A stretch of 15,000 bases of DNA from Anaeromyces robustus (Eukaryota; Neocallimastigomycota; Neocallimastigomycetes; Neocallimastigales; Neocallimastigaceae). Below, piece after piece: positions 1 through 8,497 of this stretch. Both the position numbers and the translations under genes were made by a program. The first letter of the stretch is position 1, and the number at the start of each line of letters is the position of its first letter. The notes below the pieces were generated by a model. That model was not told the DNA's origin. It did no database searches and saw nothing but the letters and a program-made list of their open reading frames with translations. The stretch covers positions 1 to 15,000 of the forward strand of contig MCFG01000482.1 in the NCBI GenBank assembly GCA_002104895.1, written 5' to 3'.

Positions 1-2
1 AA

Positions 3-233
3 TTTGAAGTTACATCTAGTTCTGCTTTAAGAGTATTTGAAGATAATGATGAAATTAAATCATGGAATTTATATCATGATGTTGATGGATACCGTGTAGA
101 AGATAAATTAATTGCAAATACTAGTAGTGATAATGGATTAAAATATAAACATAGCAGTGATAATTACTTTGTATTTTATATGACAAATGGTAAAATGAGG
201 AATCTATATTATAATAAAGTTAAAGTATATTAA
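3..233 (+). CDS. 3' end of an unrecognised protein-coding gene (start outside window)
   Basis: An open frame enters from the left edge and runs 76 codons to a TAA at 231-233. It is plainly coding by composition: it has Trp, His, Cys-free mixed hydrophilic residues and GC-containing codons such as TAC, CGT and AGC, and the sequence collapses to pure A/T directly after the stop. The visible peptide is rich in Asp, Asn, Ser, Lys and Tyr, has one N-glycosylation sequon (NTS near visible residue 39), no transmembrane segment and no Cys. Alternating hydrophobic residues (for example YFVFYM and LYYNKVKVY at the end) suggest a C-terminal beta-rich domain. I do not recognise the family. An A-rich flank follows within about 200 bases. 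Confidence 0.75.
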   Translation, partial: FEVTSSSALRVFEDNDEIKSWNLYHDVDGYRVEDKLIANTSSDNGLKYKHSSDNYFVFYMTNGKMRNLYYNKVKVY

Positions 234-420
234 ATAATTAAAAATTAATAGGAAAAAGAAAAATAATAATAATTTATTATAATATACAATGTAATTATAA
301 TAATTTTTTTTTCTATTTTTTTTTTTTTTTAATTAGTGTATTTAAATGTTATAAAATCATTAAAGATAACATTTTTATTATCGATTTAATAAACTAAAAA
401 AAAATATAAAAAAATTTTAA

Positions 421-550
421 AAAAAAAAGTAAAGAATAAAATAAAATAATAATAGAAAAAATAGAAAACAAAAAAAAAATAGAAAGAAAAAAAAAAGTAA
501 AGAATAAAATAAAATAATAATAAAAAAAATAGAAAAAAAAAAAAAAAGTA
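421..550 (+). repeat. A-rich tandem duplication, period about 68 bp
   Basis: The segment beginning GTAAAGAATAAAATAAAAT at 429 recurs at 497 with nearly the same downstream order (AATAATA, then ATAGAAAA), and a truncated third start (GTAAAAATAA) lies at 548. The block is purine-rich on the + strand and follows the stop codon of the leftmost gene by about 190 bases, so it may belong to its 3' flank. Confidence 0.6.
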
Positions 551-986
551 AAAATAATTAAATGTTAAAAATTTTTAAAAATAACAAATATTAAAAATAA
601 TAATAATTATTATTAAAAAAAAAAATAAAAATAAATATAAAAAATAAATATATAAAAAAATTCATTGATACTTTTTTTTTCTGTTCCTTTTCACAAGGTT
701 TTTATTTTATTTTATATTGAGTAAATTTTTTTTATTTAAATTTAAATAATTCTTAAAACATCATATAGTTTTCTCTTTTTTTTTTTCTTATTTTTTATTT
801 TATTTTATTTCATAAATATAAATAAAAAAATAAATTATATTTTAAAAATTAGCTAAATAATAGTTAAGCTTTTTAAAAATCCACTTTTTTTTTTTTTTTT
901 TTTTTTTTTTGGTTAGAAATATTCTAAAACATTAAAAAAAAAAAAGAATCTCAATTCCTTTAAAATGATTTATAAAAATAAAGAAT

Positions 987-1036
987 TTGTTACACGAAAA
1001 AATTTTTATTTTATATTTATTAGATTTGTGTAACAA
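987..1036. repeat. Inverted repeat TTGTTACAC / GTGTAACAA
   Basis: A perfect 9-bp inverted repeat lies at 987-995 and 1028-1036 around a 32-base AT spacer. The arm is unusual here because it has three G/C bases. The same core (GTTACAC) recurs at three further sites in the window (see findings). Confidence 0.55.
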
Positions 1037-1171
1037 TAATAGTCACTAAATTAAAAAAAAAAAAAAAAAAAAAAAATTTTTTTTTAAATTATTATTTAAT
1101 TATATTAATTAACAACAAATAAACCATCATCCTTAATTAATTAATTAATTATTTATTTAAATATTTATTTA

Positions 1172-1198
1172 TTTTGTTAATTTTGTTAATTTTGTTAA
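1172..1198 (+). repeat. Tandem TTTTGTTAA x 3
   Basis: Three perfect head-to-tail copies of the 9-mer TTTTGTTAA sit at 1172, 1181 and 1190, just after a TTAA-type repeat at about 1133-1151. This is a simple-sequence array with no evident function. Confidence 0.8.
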
Positions 1199-2763
1199 TT
1201 TATTTGTGACCTTCTGTTTGTTTTATGTTTTAGGCTAAATTCCTTTCTCCTTTTTTTATTGTTAAAAACATAATAAATATATTAAAATGTAAAATGCTTT
1301 AATTATATTTTAATTACTTATTTGTTAACACGGACACAGTCTGTTATAAAATAAGTTTTTTTTTTTTTTTTTTTTTACCTTTTTGATTATAATTCTCATT
1401 ATTAATATATTATAATTAACATATTATATAATATAATAATATAATAAAATATAATATAATATTATATAATTTATTTTATTTTGATTTATTTAAATCTAAA
1501 ACAGACCTTTTTATGTTTAAAATAATTCATATATAATATATAATATATAAAAAAATATTTAATTTTAATAATAATTATTAAACTATAATATTAATAATTA
1601 AAATAAAAAAGAGAAAAATTATTCAAAAAAAAAAAAAAAAAAAAAAAAAAGAATAATAATTAAATTAAAATGATTAAACTTATTTATTTATATTAATAAC
1701 AAAATACATAATAGTTTATATATATAAAAGGTTAAAATACTTAAAGTTTTAAATTAAGAGAAGTATATTAAAACTTATTATTTTTTTATGTATGTTTATT
1801 TATTTATTCATTTATTTTTTTATATTTTTTTTTATATTTATTTTTATTTCTATTTAATCTATTTAAATAATATACAAAAAATATTATTTTCTTTATGAAT
1901 AAAAGAAAAAAAAATTTATATCAAGGTTTTTTAAAGATGAAAGATTTTACATTTGATAATAACTCATAAAATTAGTAAAGATATAAATATATAATATAAT
2001 ATTACGTTATTATTTTAATATTTTAATAAAAGTTGATATAAAAAAAATAATTTAAAGATAATTGTTATTAATATAAAATTCAATTAATTTCATTTAACAG
2101 TTTTCTTTTTTTTATAAGAATAATAAGTAAACTTGATGAAGTTTCTTTTGTTTATTATTAATAATAATTAATAATAATTAATTATAAAATTTAATTAAAG
2201 AAATTTCTATTTTAAAAAATAATTTATAATTTATTTATAAAAAATAGTATAAAAAATTTTATTTTTTCCTAATAATAATTTTTAAAGACAAATCAAAATA
2301 TATGGATTTTTTTTTATATTTAATATTCATTATTATGATATATTTATATTTATATCTATATTTATATATACATTAATATTAATGATTGAAAAAACATGAA
2401 TTGAAAAATAAATTTTATATGAATACAATTAAAATGATAGAATATAATTAATTAATTAATTAATTGAATTTTCGAATATAAAATAAATTGTTAATAGTTA
2501 CATATATGTTAAAAAAATTTTAATTTATTATATATTTAATAAATTAAAAAAATTTTTTTTGAAAAAATGAAATGTTTACTTAGAAAAAATAGTAATATAT
2601 AATATATGATAATAATAAAAGTATTCTAAATGATACTTATTTTATTACATACACATATATATTGTATGTAGATTGTAGGTAGTTGTAACCATGCAATTAA
2701 AAATCAAACAAATGTTTTTTTTTTTTTAATTATTAATCTATTAATTTTTTTATTAGTAAATAT

Positions 2764-2815
2764 AAAACTCTCTCTCTATATATTTTTGATTTTCTAAAAA
2801 TATATATAGAGTTTT
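2764..2815. repeat. Hairpin-forming inverted repeat
   Basis: AAAACTC (2764-2770) pairs with GAGTTTT (2809-2815), and TATATATTTTT (2777-2787) pairs with AAAAATATATA (2796-2806). The loop is GATTTTCT. The only interruption is a TCTCTC tract in the left arm facing two bases on the right. The result is an 18-bp stem with one internal loop. Confidence 0.5.
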
Positions 2816-2930
2816 AAATATTCAGTAATATATATTAATAAAAAATTAGAATAAAAATTAAAAAAAAGACTCATCATTTTTAATATTTATAATATTTTTT
2901 TTTATTTTTTTATTTTGAATTATAAGTAAT

Positions 2931-3033
2931 TATTTTAAATATTCAATGTTTTACATTATATTATCCAAAAAAAAAATATTTTAAATATTCAATGTTTTAC
3001 ATTATATTATCAAAAAAAAAAAAATATTTTAAA
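2931..3033 (+). repeat. 46-bp tandem duplication with a partial third copy
   Basis: The 35-base stretch from 2931 to 2965 (starting TATTTTAAATATTCAATG) is repeated without change at 2977-3011, each copy being followed by a poly-A spacer. A third copy is cut short after TATTTTAAA at 3025-3033. Identity of the two copies, including the G/C positions, points to recent slippage or unequal exchange. Confidence 0.8.
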
Positions 3034-3259
3034 CAATAGTTATATATAATGTTTATATATTTACTATTTTTATTTTTATTTTATTTTATTTTTTAATTTT
3101 CTTAAATATTTTTAATAATTTAATAATTCCATTAATTCCATAGTTATAGATATTTCTGAATGTAAATGTTAATTATGATTTTAAGAAAGAATTTCATCTA
3201 TTGGTATAATACTGTTTTTTCTGTATTGACTATTTATAATTTTTTTTTCATATGATATT

Positions 3260-3313
3260 AATGGTTTTCTATCATAATAATTATTGGAAATATTATTATA
3301 ACAGAAAACCATT
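3260..3313. repeat. 54-bp hairpin with 22-bp arms
   Basis: The left arm (3260-3281) begins AATGGTTTTCT and continues to ATAATAAT. The right arm (3292-3313) is its reverse complement except at two positions, giving 20 of 22 pairs around a 10-base loop (TATTGGAAAT). The outer 11 bp are perfect and contain GG/CC, which is rare in the surrounding desert. It could be a tiny inverted-repeat element, a cruciform or a transcribed stem-loop; no gene lies within 1.4 kb. Confidence 0.65.
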
Positions 3314-3520
3314 GTTATTAAAAATAAGATAATTTTTTTTTGATGATAAAGTGAATATAGAAAGTATTAAATTTTTGTTTATTTTATTTTTTATTTGTTT
3401 ATTTATTATATATTATTTATTTTGTTTTCATTTTTATTTTCATTTTCAATTTTTTTTAAATTACATCATTTTAATATTACTATATATGTATTAATATTGT
3501 TTATTGTATTATTAAGTTGT

Positions 3521-3580
3521 TTAAATGTAAAGTTTTTTTAAATGTAAAGTTTTTTTAAATGTAAAGTTTTTTTAAATGTT
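3521..3580 (+). repeat. 17-bp tandem repeat, three full copies plus partial
   Basis: TTAAATGTAAAGTTTTT occurs at 3521, 3538 and 3555 with perfect identity, followed by a truncated copy (TTAAATGTT) at 3572-3580. This is a minisatellite with no evident function. Confidence 0.85.
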
Positions 3581-4070
3581 TATGATCAATTAAAAGTGTT
3601 AATAATAAAACATTTTAAAAACAATACTTAATAAGAAATTCAATAATACTAAATATAGTTGATGTTCATTGTTTTGTTTTTAATAAAAATTATTACAAAC
3701 AAAATGTATAAAAAAAAAAAAACATTTATTAAATTTATTAAATTATGAATAAATTATTAAAATAATATATAAAATGTATATATACAATTGTGTATGTTGT
3801 GTATATTTTTTTATTATTATTTAAGCAAACTTTTTTTTTTAATATAAATTAACTTTTTTTTTTTTTTTTTTTTAGTTATATTTTGTTTTAAATAAATAAA
3901 TGTTTTTATTTTTTTTTTTTAAAATAAATACTTTATTAAAAAAACAATAACAACTTTGTATTTATGATATTAAATGAATATTAAAATAATTGTAATACAT
4001 TAGTTTACTATATACTAATTTATATTGTAAAATTGTAAAATTTTAAATATAAAAAGTATTTTATTTAATC

Positions 4071-4230
4071 ATATAAACAAACTGATCTTTATAGTGAGTA
4101 AATCGTATAAAAATTAAGGAATACGGTTATATTATTTAATAATGATAAAGAATGATGTAATTTACTTATAAAAAATGTTTATTCTTACAGTTACTGTAGG
4201 AATATAATTAAATATGAACATTTGTTATAT
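4071..4230 (+). other. Complex-sequence island with several nested stems; possible structured RNA or small element
   Basis: This stretch lacks the homopolymers of its surroundings and contains CG, GG and GTGAG. Possible helices on the + strand are: ATATAA(A)CAAA at 4071-4081 with TTTGTTATAT at 4221-4230 (one A bulged); TCTTTAT (4086-4092) with ATAAAGA (4145-4151); ATCGTAT (4102-4108) with ATACGGT (4121-4127, one U-G pair); TTCTTACAG (4182-4190) with CTGTAGGAA (4194-4202, one wobble); and ATGTTTAT (4175-4182) with ATGAACAT (4214-4221). Some share boundary bases, so they are alternatives at the edges. It matches no RNA family that I know. Random AT-rich sequence also pairs easily, so this is only a candidate. 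Confidence 0.3.
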
Positions 4231-4318
4231 AATATAATATAATATAATATAATATAATATAATATAATATAATATAATATAATATAATATAATATAATAT
4301 AATATAATATAATATAAT
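4227..4318. repeat. AATAT microsatellite (17 perfect pentamers plus partial ends)
   Basis: A perfect pentanucleotide array AATAT runs from 4231 to 4315, with partial units on both sides. It starts exactly where the self-complementary island 4071-4230 ends. Confidence 0.95.
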
Positions 4319-4572
4319 TATTGAATGTAAAATAAAATTTTTTTTTAATATACATAATTTTTATTAAACTTTATTTTTAAAAGTTAAATTATTATTTTTA
4401 GGTAATAAAAAGAATATTCTTTTATTCTATTTTTTTTAATTATAAATAGACAGGAAAAAAAAAATATTAATATTGTATAATATTATATTATTATATGATT
4501 ATAAAAATATTTTTTTACATTTTAATAATATAAAAATATTTTGAAACAAAAAATAATTATTAATAATAAAAC

Positions 4573-4697
4573 TATAAAAAGAGAAAAAATGTACAAAATT
4601 AAGATCAATAAAAATAATTTAAAAAGAAAACTAAATAAGTTTCTTTAGTAACAGTTTTCTATATTATTTATTCTTCTACAATCATCCATATATATAG
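4573..4697 (+). promoter_or_regulatory. Candidate promoter region of the 4730 gene
   Basis: TATAAAAAG at 4573-4581 resembles the TATAAAAG upstream of the 11231 gene and lies about 150 bases before the start codon. A second TATA-like stretch, ATATATATAG, is at about 4687-4696, only about 35 bases from the ATG. A 19-codon Lys-rich upstream frame (4589-4648) would be in the leader only if transcription starts near the first box. In DNA this AT-rich, TATA-like matches carry little weight. Confidence 0.3.
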
Positions 4698-4729
4698 AGA
4701 AGTAAATCCACTTTCATAATTGTAATAAA

Positions 4730-5335
4730 ATGTTGGTTTACCGTTATTGTGTGCTTTTATTATTGATATTTACAACTACATTAGTTTCTGCTGATAATGC
4801 AATTGGAGAACTTAAAGGTGTATGGAATGGAATTTGCTCAATTTTAAATACTACAGTTGCTAACAAATTCTTTTCATGTTCTGCAAAAAATTTTTCTGTT
4901 ACATCACCATATACACCTCTTATTCGAAGTAAAAATATTTATCAAATTCCAAGAAATACTTGTAGAGTTATTCAATTAAAACATCTTGTAGTATCTGAAG
5001 TCTGTTCCCAACAACCTTTTAAACTTTATTCTGATTGGAGAAAGAGTAATGTCAAAGGTTGTTATTCATTTGGAACACCTCATAAGGACTTTATTCAATG
5101 TTGTCAAGTAACATTACCAGAAAATGGAAACCTATTACCTCAAAATGCTACATTTTGTTCTGGTCCATACGAAGGTTATAAATCTCATGGTAATACTAAT
5201 GTCTTATGTCCTAAATGTGCACAACAAGTTCTTGAGATTCCTAAATATTGTAAAGATGCTAGTGATAAATCAGATGAATGCAATAAACAACGCTTAAATA
5301 TTGAACGTGATTGTGTTTTGGCAATTGATTGCTAA
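4730..5335 (+). CDS. Small secreted cysteine-rich protein, unrecognised family
   Basis: A complete 201-residue protein. Residues 1-21 form a classical signal peptide (hydrophobic LLLLIF core, VSA cleavage site before Asp22), so the product should enter the secretory pathway. The mature part has 14 cysteines at 36, 50, 78, 92, 111, 124, 125, 143, 160, 163, 174, 184, 195 and 201. The number is even, with a CC pair, a CPKC motif and Cys as the very last residue, which suggests a compact disulfide-bonded extracellular protein. There are three N-glycosylation sequons (Asn40, Asn54, Asn139). There is no transmembrane segment, GPI-type tail or recognisable carbohydrate-binding or dockerin pattern: the spacing does not match the short Cys-rich fungal dockerin repeat. 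The start is supported by the signal peptide directly after the ATG, by AAAATG context and by AT desert upstream. Function is unknown; a surface or extracellular structural, binding or effector-like role is possible. No intron is needed. Confidence 0.88.
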   Translation: MLVYRYCVLLLLIFTTTLVSADNAIGELKGVWNGICSILNTTVANKFFSCSAKNFSVTSPYTPLIRSKNIYQIPRNTCRVIQLKHLVVSEVCSQQPFKLYSDWRKSNVKGCYSFGTPHKDFIQCCQVTLPENGNLLPQNATFCSGPYEGYKSHGNTNVLCPKCAQQVLEIPKYCKDASDKSDECNKQRLNIERDCVLAIDC

Positions 5336-5385
5336 TTTTTATATTAAAAAAAATTGATATTTTAAAGTAACCATTGGTTTATTAA

Positions 5386-5391
5386 AATAAA
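5386..5391 (+). terminator. Possible polyadenylation signal AATAAA of the 4730 gene
   Basis: AATAAA lies about 50 bases after the stop codon, a normal distance. The hexamer is very common in this base composition, so the match alone is weak. Confidence 0.25.
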
Positions 5392-5451
5392 AGTTTAAAT
5401 CAAATTTAATATATATATTTATATATATATATGCTAATAATAATAAAATAA

Positions 5452-5752
5452 ATGATAAATGAAAAATAGAAATAAAAAAGAGAAAAAATAAAAAATAAAA
5501 CAAAAAGCAAAAAAAAAAAAAAAAAAAAGAAAGGAAAAAAAAAATAAAGTGAAAAAAAAATAGAGTGAAAAAAAATAAAAAATTAAAAAAATAGAAAAAT
5601 AATTAAAAAAATAAAAAAATAGAAAAATAATTAAAAAAAGAAAAATAAAATTGAAAAAATAAATTGAAAAAATAAAAAAATGAAATTGAAAAAATAAAAT
5701 TGAAAAAATAAAAAAAATAATTAAAAAAAAAAAAAAAAAAAAAAGAAAAAAG
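5452..5752 (+). repeat. A-rich, nearly T- and C-poor tract with degenerate tandem repeats
   Basis: About 300 bases after the secreted-protein gene are strongly biased to A, with scattered G, on the + strand. They contain repeated blocks such as AAATAGAAAAATAATTAAA (about 5588 and 5616) and AAATTGAAAAAATAAA (several copies, 5645-5715). The tract ends in a long poly-A run. The equivalent position after each other gene is also A-rich on its coding strand. Confidence 0.7.
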
Positions 5753-6797
5753 GTATTAAGATTTATTTAAAAATACATTATTCATTTTTTTCTTATTAAT
5801 TCTGTTTCATTAATTTCATTAATTAATATTAAAATATTATGAAAATATGAAAATAATAAAAAATTTTTTTTCTTCTATATATAGATAATAATAATTATAA
5901 TTATTTTAATATAGACTTTAAAATTATCATTTATAACTAATGTGATTTAGTGATATTTATATAATTTTTTAAAATTATAAAATTTGAGGAAAATTTAAAT
6001 ATAATATTATTCGTATTAAAAATATTTTTTTTTAGTAGAAAGTGGATAATATTTATTATATTCTAATATAGTAATTAAAAGTAAAAGTATTGATTATCTT
6101 AAATTTTTTTTTATTTTATTTTTTTTTTTATTTTCTTTTTTTTTTTTTTTTATTTTTTTTTTATTTTTGGTAAACAATTAAAAAATTATAATATTTTGTT
6201 GTGTTACATATATTTTAATAATTAATTTAAACAAAATACTATTTATTGGTTTAATCAATAGTATATTCAATAAATTTTTATTAAAATTTATAATAATAAA
6301 CAAAATATTAATATTTTATAATTTTATTATAATTAAATAATAAATTAATTTACAAATTTTTTTTTATTGTAAATCAAGACAAAAGAAAAAAAAAAAAAAG
6401 ATAATATTTTTATATATTATCAAATATACGTATATTAAATAAAAATGGATGAAATAATCATTTTCTTTCATGATTTTTTATTTTATATATATATATTATA
6501 TTATCAGTTTATATATAATTTTTATATTTAAAATAAAAAAGTATATCATAGAAACATTTTATATACTATAAAAATAAATATAAATAGTTATATACATATT
6601 ATTTATAAATAGTTTTATAAATAATATATATTGAATCATATTATTTATTATAAATCAAGTTTATTATATATATAAAAAATGTTGATTCCAGATGTATATA
6701 AGAATATAAATATAAGATGATTGATGAATATATCATGAATATAATATGTAATAATGAAATATAATCAGAGTAATTAAACCTAATTAATATTTATAAA

Positions 6798-6880
6798 TTA
6801 TATTGGAAAAGTTACATATCATGTATTAAAATTCTTAAGTTTATGCTGTAATACTTGATGCGTAATTTTTTCCAATATAA
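6798..6880. repeat. 83-nt imperfect hairpin with 31-nt arms
   Basis: TTATATTGGAAAA (6798-6810) pairs perfectly with TTTTCCAATATAA (6868-6880). Further in, TTAC (6812-6815) pairs with GTAA (6862-6865), ATCA (6818-6821) with TGAT (6856-6859) and GTATTA (6823-6828) with TAATAC (6849-6854). On the + strand, two of the mismatched positions are G-U wobbles (G6811 and U6817), leaving one A-C, one U-U and one bulged U. The loop is 20 nt. Size and shape fit a very small inverted-repeat element or a microRNA-precursor-like stem-loop; no sequence family is recognised. Confidence 0.6.
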
Positions 6881-6979
6881 ATATAATAAATGCATATAAT
6901 TTACATATTTAACCTTGTAAATTACACAAAAATATTAAATATATTAATATACACAAAAGATTAAACTTTATCACGAATA

Positions 6980-6983
<4 letters not shown>

Positions 6984-7021
<38 letters not shown>
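6984..7021. repeat. TTA trinucleotide microsatellite
   Basis: About 12 perfect TTA units run without interruption. It lies in no coding frame, unlike the AAT runs that encode Asn in the membrane protein near the right edge. Confidence 0.9.
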
Positions 7022-7342
7022 GTTTTTAATTAATTTCTTTCTTTTTTTTTTTTTTTATATTTATTTTATTTTTTTTTTATTTTTATTTTTATAATTTATT
7101 CCTATTTATATTCTTTATCCTTAAGAAGAAGTAATTTTAAAATAAATTTAGTAATGGATTATTTTTACATATATTAATTATGTTATTTTATTCCATTATT
7201 ATTCCTTTTATATTATTATATATAAGAAATATAATAATAAAATAAGAGAAATTAATATAGATACTCATACTCTTAAATAAAAAAATAAATATAAATGTTA
7301 ATTCTATATTTTTTTAGATTAATTCTTTTTTTTTTTTATTTT

Positions 7343-7344
<2 letters not shown>

Positions 7345-7375
<31 letters not shown>
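7345..7375. repeat. T31 homopolymer run
   Basis: This is the longest uninterrupted mononucleotide run in the window. Others of 24 to 26 bases are T at 885-910, A at 1053-1076, A at 1625-1650 and T at 10627-10652. Exact lengths may be affected by sequencing error. Confidence 0.85.
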
Positions 7376-7376
<1 letters not shown>

Positions 7377-7741
7377 AAAAATTCCATATATTTTTAAAAT
7401 TATGAATAATCAATATCATTATATTGATAATGATAAAAATAATAAAGCAATAAATGGAAAAAAAATTTATGTTAATATTAATAAATGATAATATTACTTA
7501 TTAATATTATTAATAATAAATACATACAATAATATATAAATAATTAATGTAAAAATATAAACTAATAATAATATTTATAAAATTATATTATTTATAAATA
7601 TTTAGTAGTTTTATAATGTTATATATATTAAACTTAGAAAATTAAAAATAATAATTATTTTAATTAGTCTTAATCTTATAATATTAATATTATAAAACTA
7701 TTCTATATTCTAATAAATATTTATAATTATAAATAGAGAGT

Positions 7742-8086
<345 letters not shown>

Positions 8087-8354
8087 ATTCATTAAATAAA
8101 GTTTAATAAATATATAAATAAGATGATATTTTAAAATTCATATTGTATTATTATTATTATTATTATTTATTATTCTTTTTTTTTTTTTTTTTACCTATTA
8201 GCATTATATAGTTTATATTATTTTAATCATTGTTTTTTTTACAATAATCTTTTCTTTTTTTTTATTAATGCATTATTATTTCTACTTCTTTTATAATTTT
8301 ATTTTCTTTCTTTTTTTTTTATTATAATTTTTACGTATAAAATAAAAACTATTG

Positions 8355-8497
8355 TAACAGAATATTTAAAAAAATTATTTATATACTTGAATTATTTAAA
8401 AAGGAAATTAAAAATAATAAAAGTTTGTATGCTTGGTATTGTTTTAAAAAGGAAAAAAATTATATTAATTTTTTATAAATTTTTTTATATTCTGTTA
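8355..8497. repeat. 143-bp segment bounded by about 20-bp terminal inverted repeats
   Basis: TAACAGAATAT at 8355-8365 is exactly inverted at 8487-8497. With one 2-base gap the match extends inward to 20 pairs through the A-rich part (AAAAAAATT against AATTTTTTT). Inside, TTTAAAAAGGAAA occurs twice (ending about 8407 and 8455). No coding capacity and no clear target-site duplication were found. It resembles a MITE or a decayed one; chance is not excluded for the A/T portion. Confidence 0.4.

Larger units (their letters stand above)
234..4729. other. AT-rich intergenic desert
   Basis: No open frame with coding-like composition was found on either strand. The stretch is dominated by A/T homopolymers (T at 885-910, A at 1053-1076 followed by T to 1085, A at 1625-1650), short tandem repeats and AT palindromes. 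Discrete structures worth listing are entered separately: an A-rich duplication (421-550), inverted repeats (987-1036, 2764-2815, 3260-3313), tandem repeats (1172-1198, 2931-3033, 3521-3580), a complex island (4071-4230) and an AATAT microsatellite (4227-4318). The last 150 bases should hold the promoter of the 4730 gene. Confidence 0.7.

Noticed and set aside
4730-5335. Fungal dockerin (cellulosome) domain in the Cys-rich secreted protein
   Set aside because: The protein has a CC pair but not the short repeat Cys/aromatic spacing of anaerobic-fungus dockerins, and no linker or catalytic domain.
7402-7488. 28-codon frame starting MNNQYHYIDNDKNNK
   Set aside because: Its composition is slightly coding-like, but it is too short, has no distinguishing upstream or downstream signal and sits among AT repeats; a gene relic cannot be excluded.
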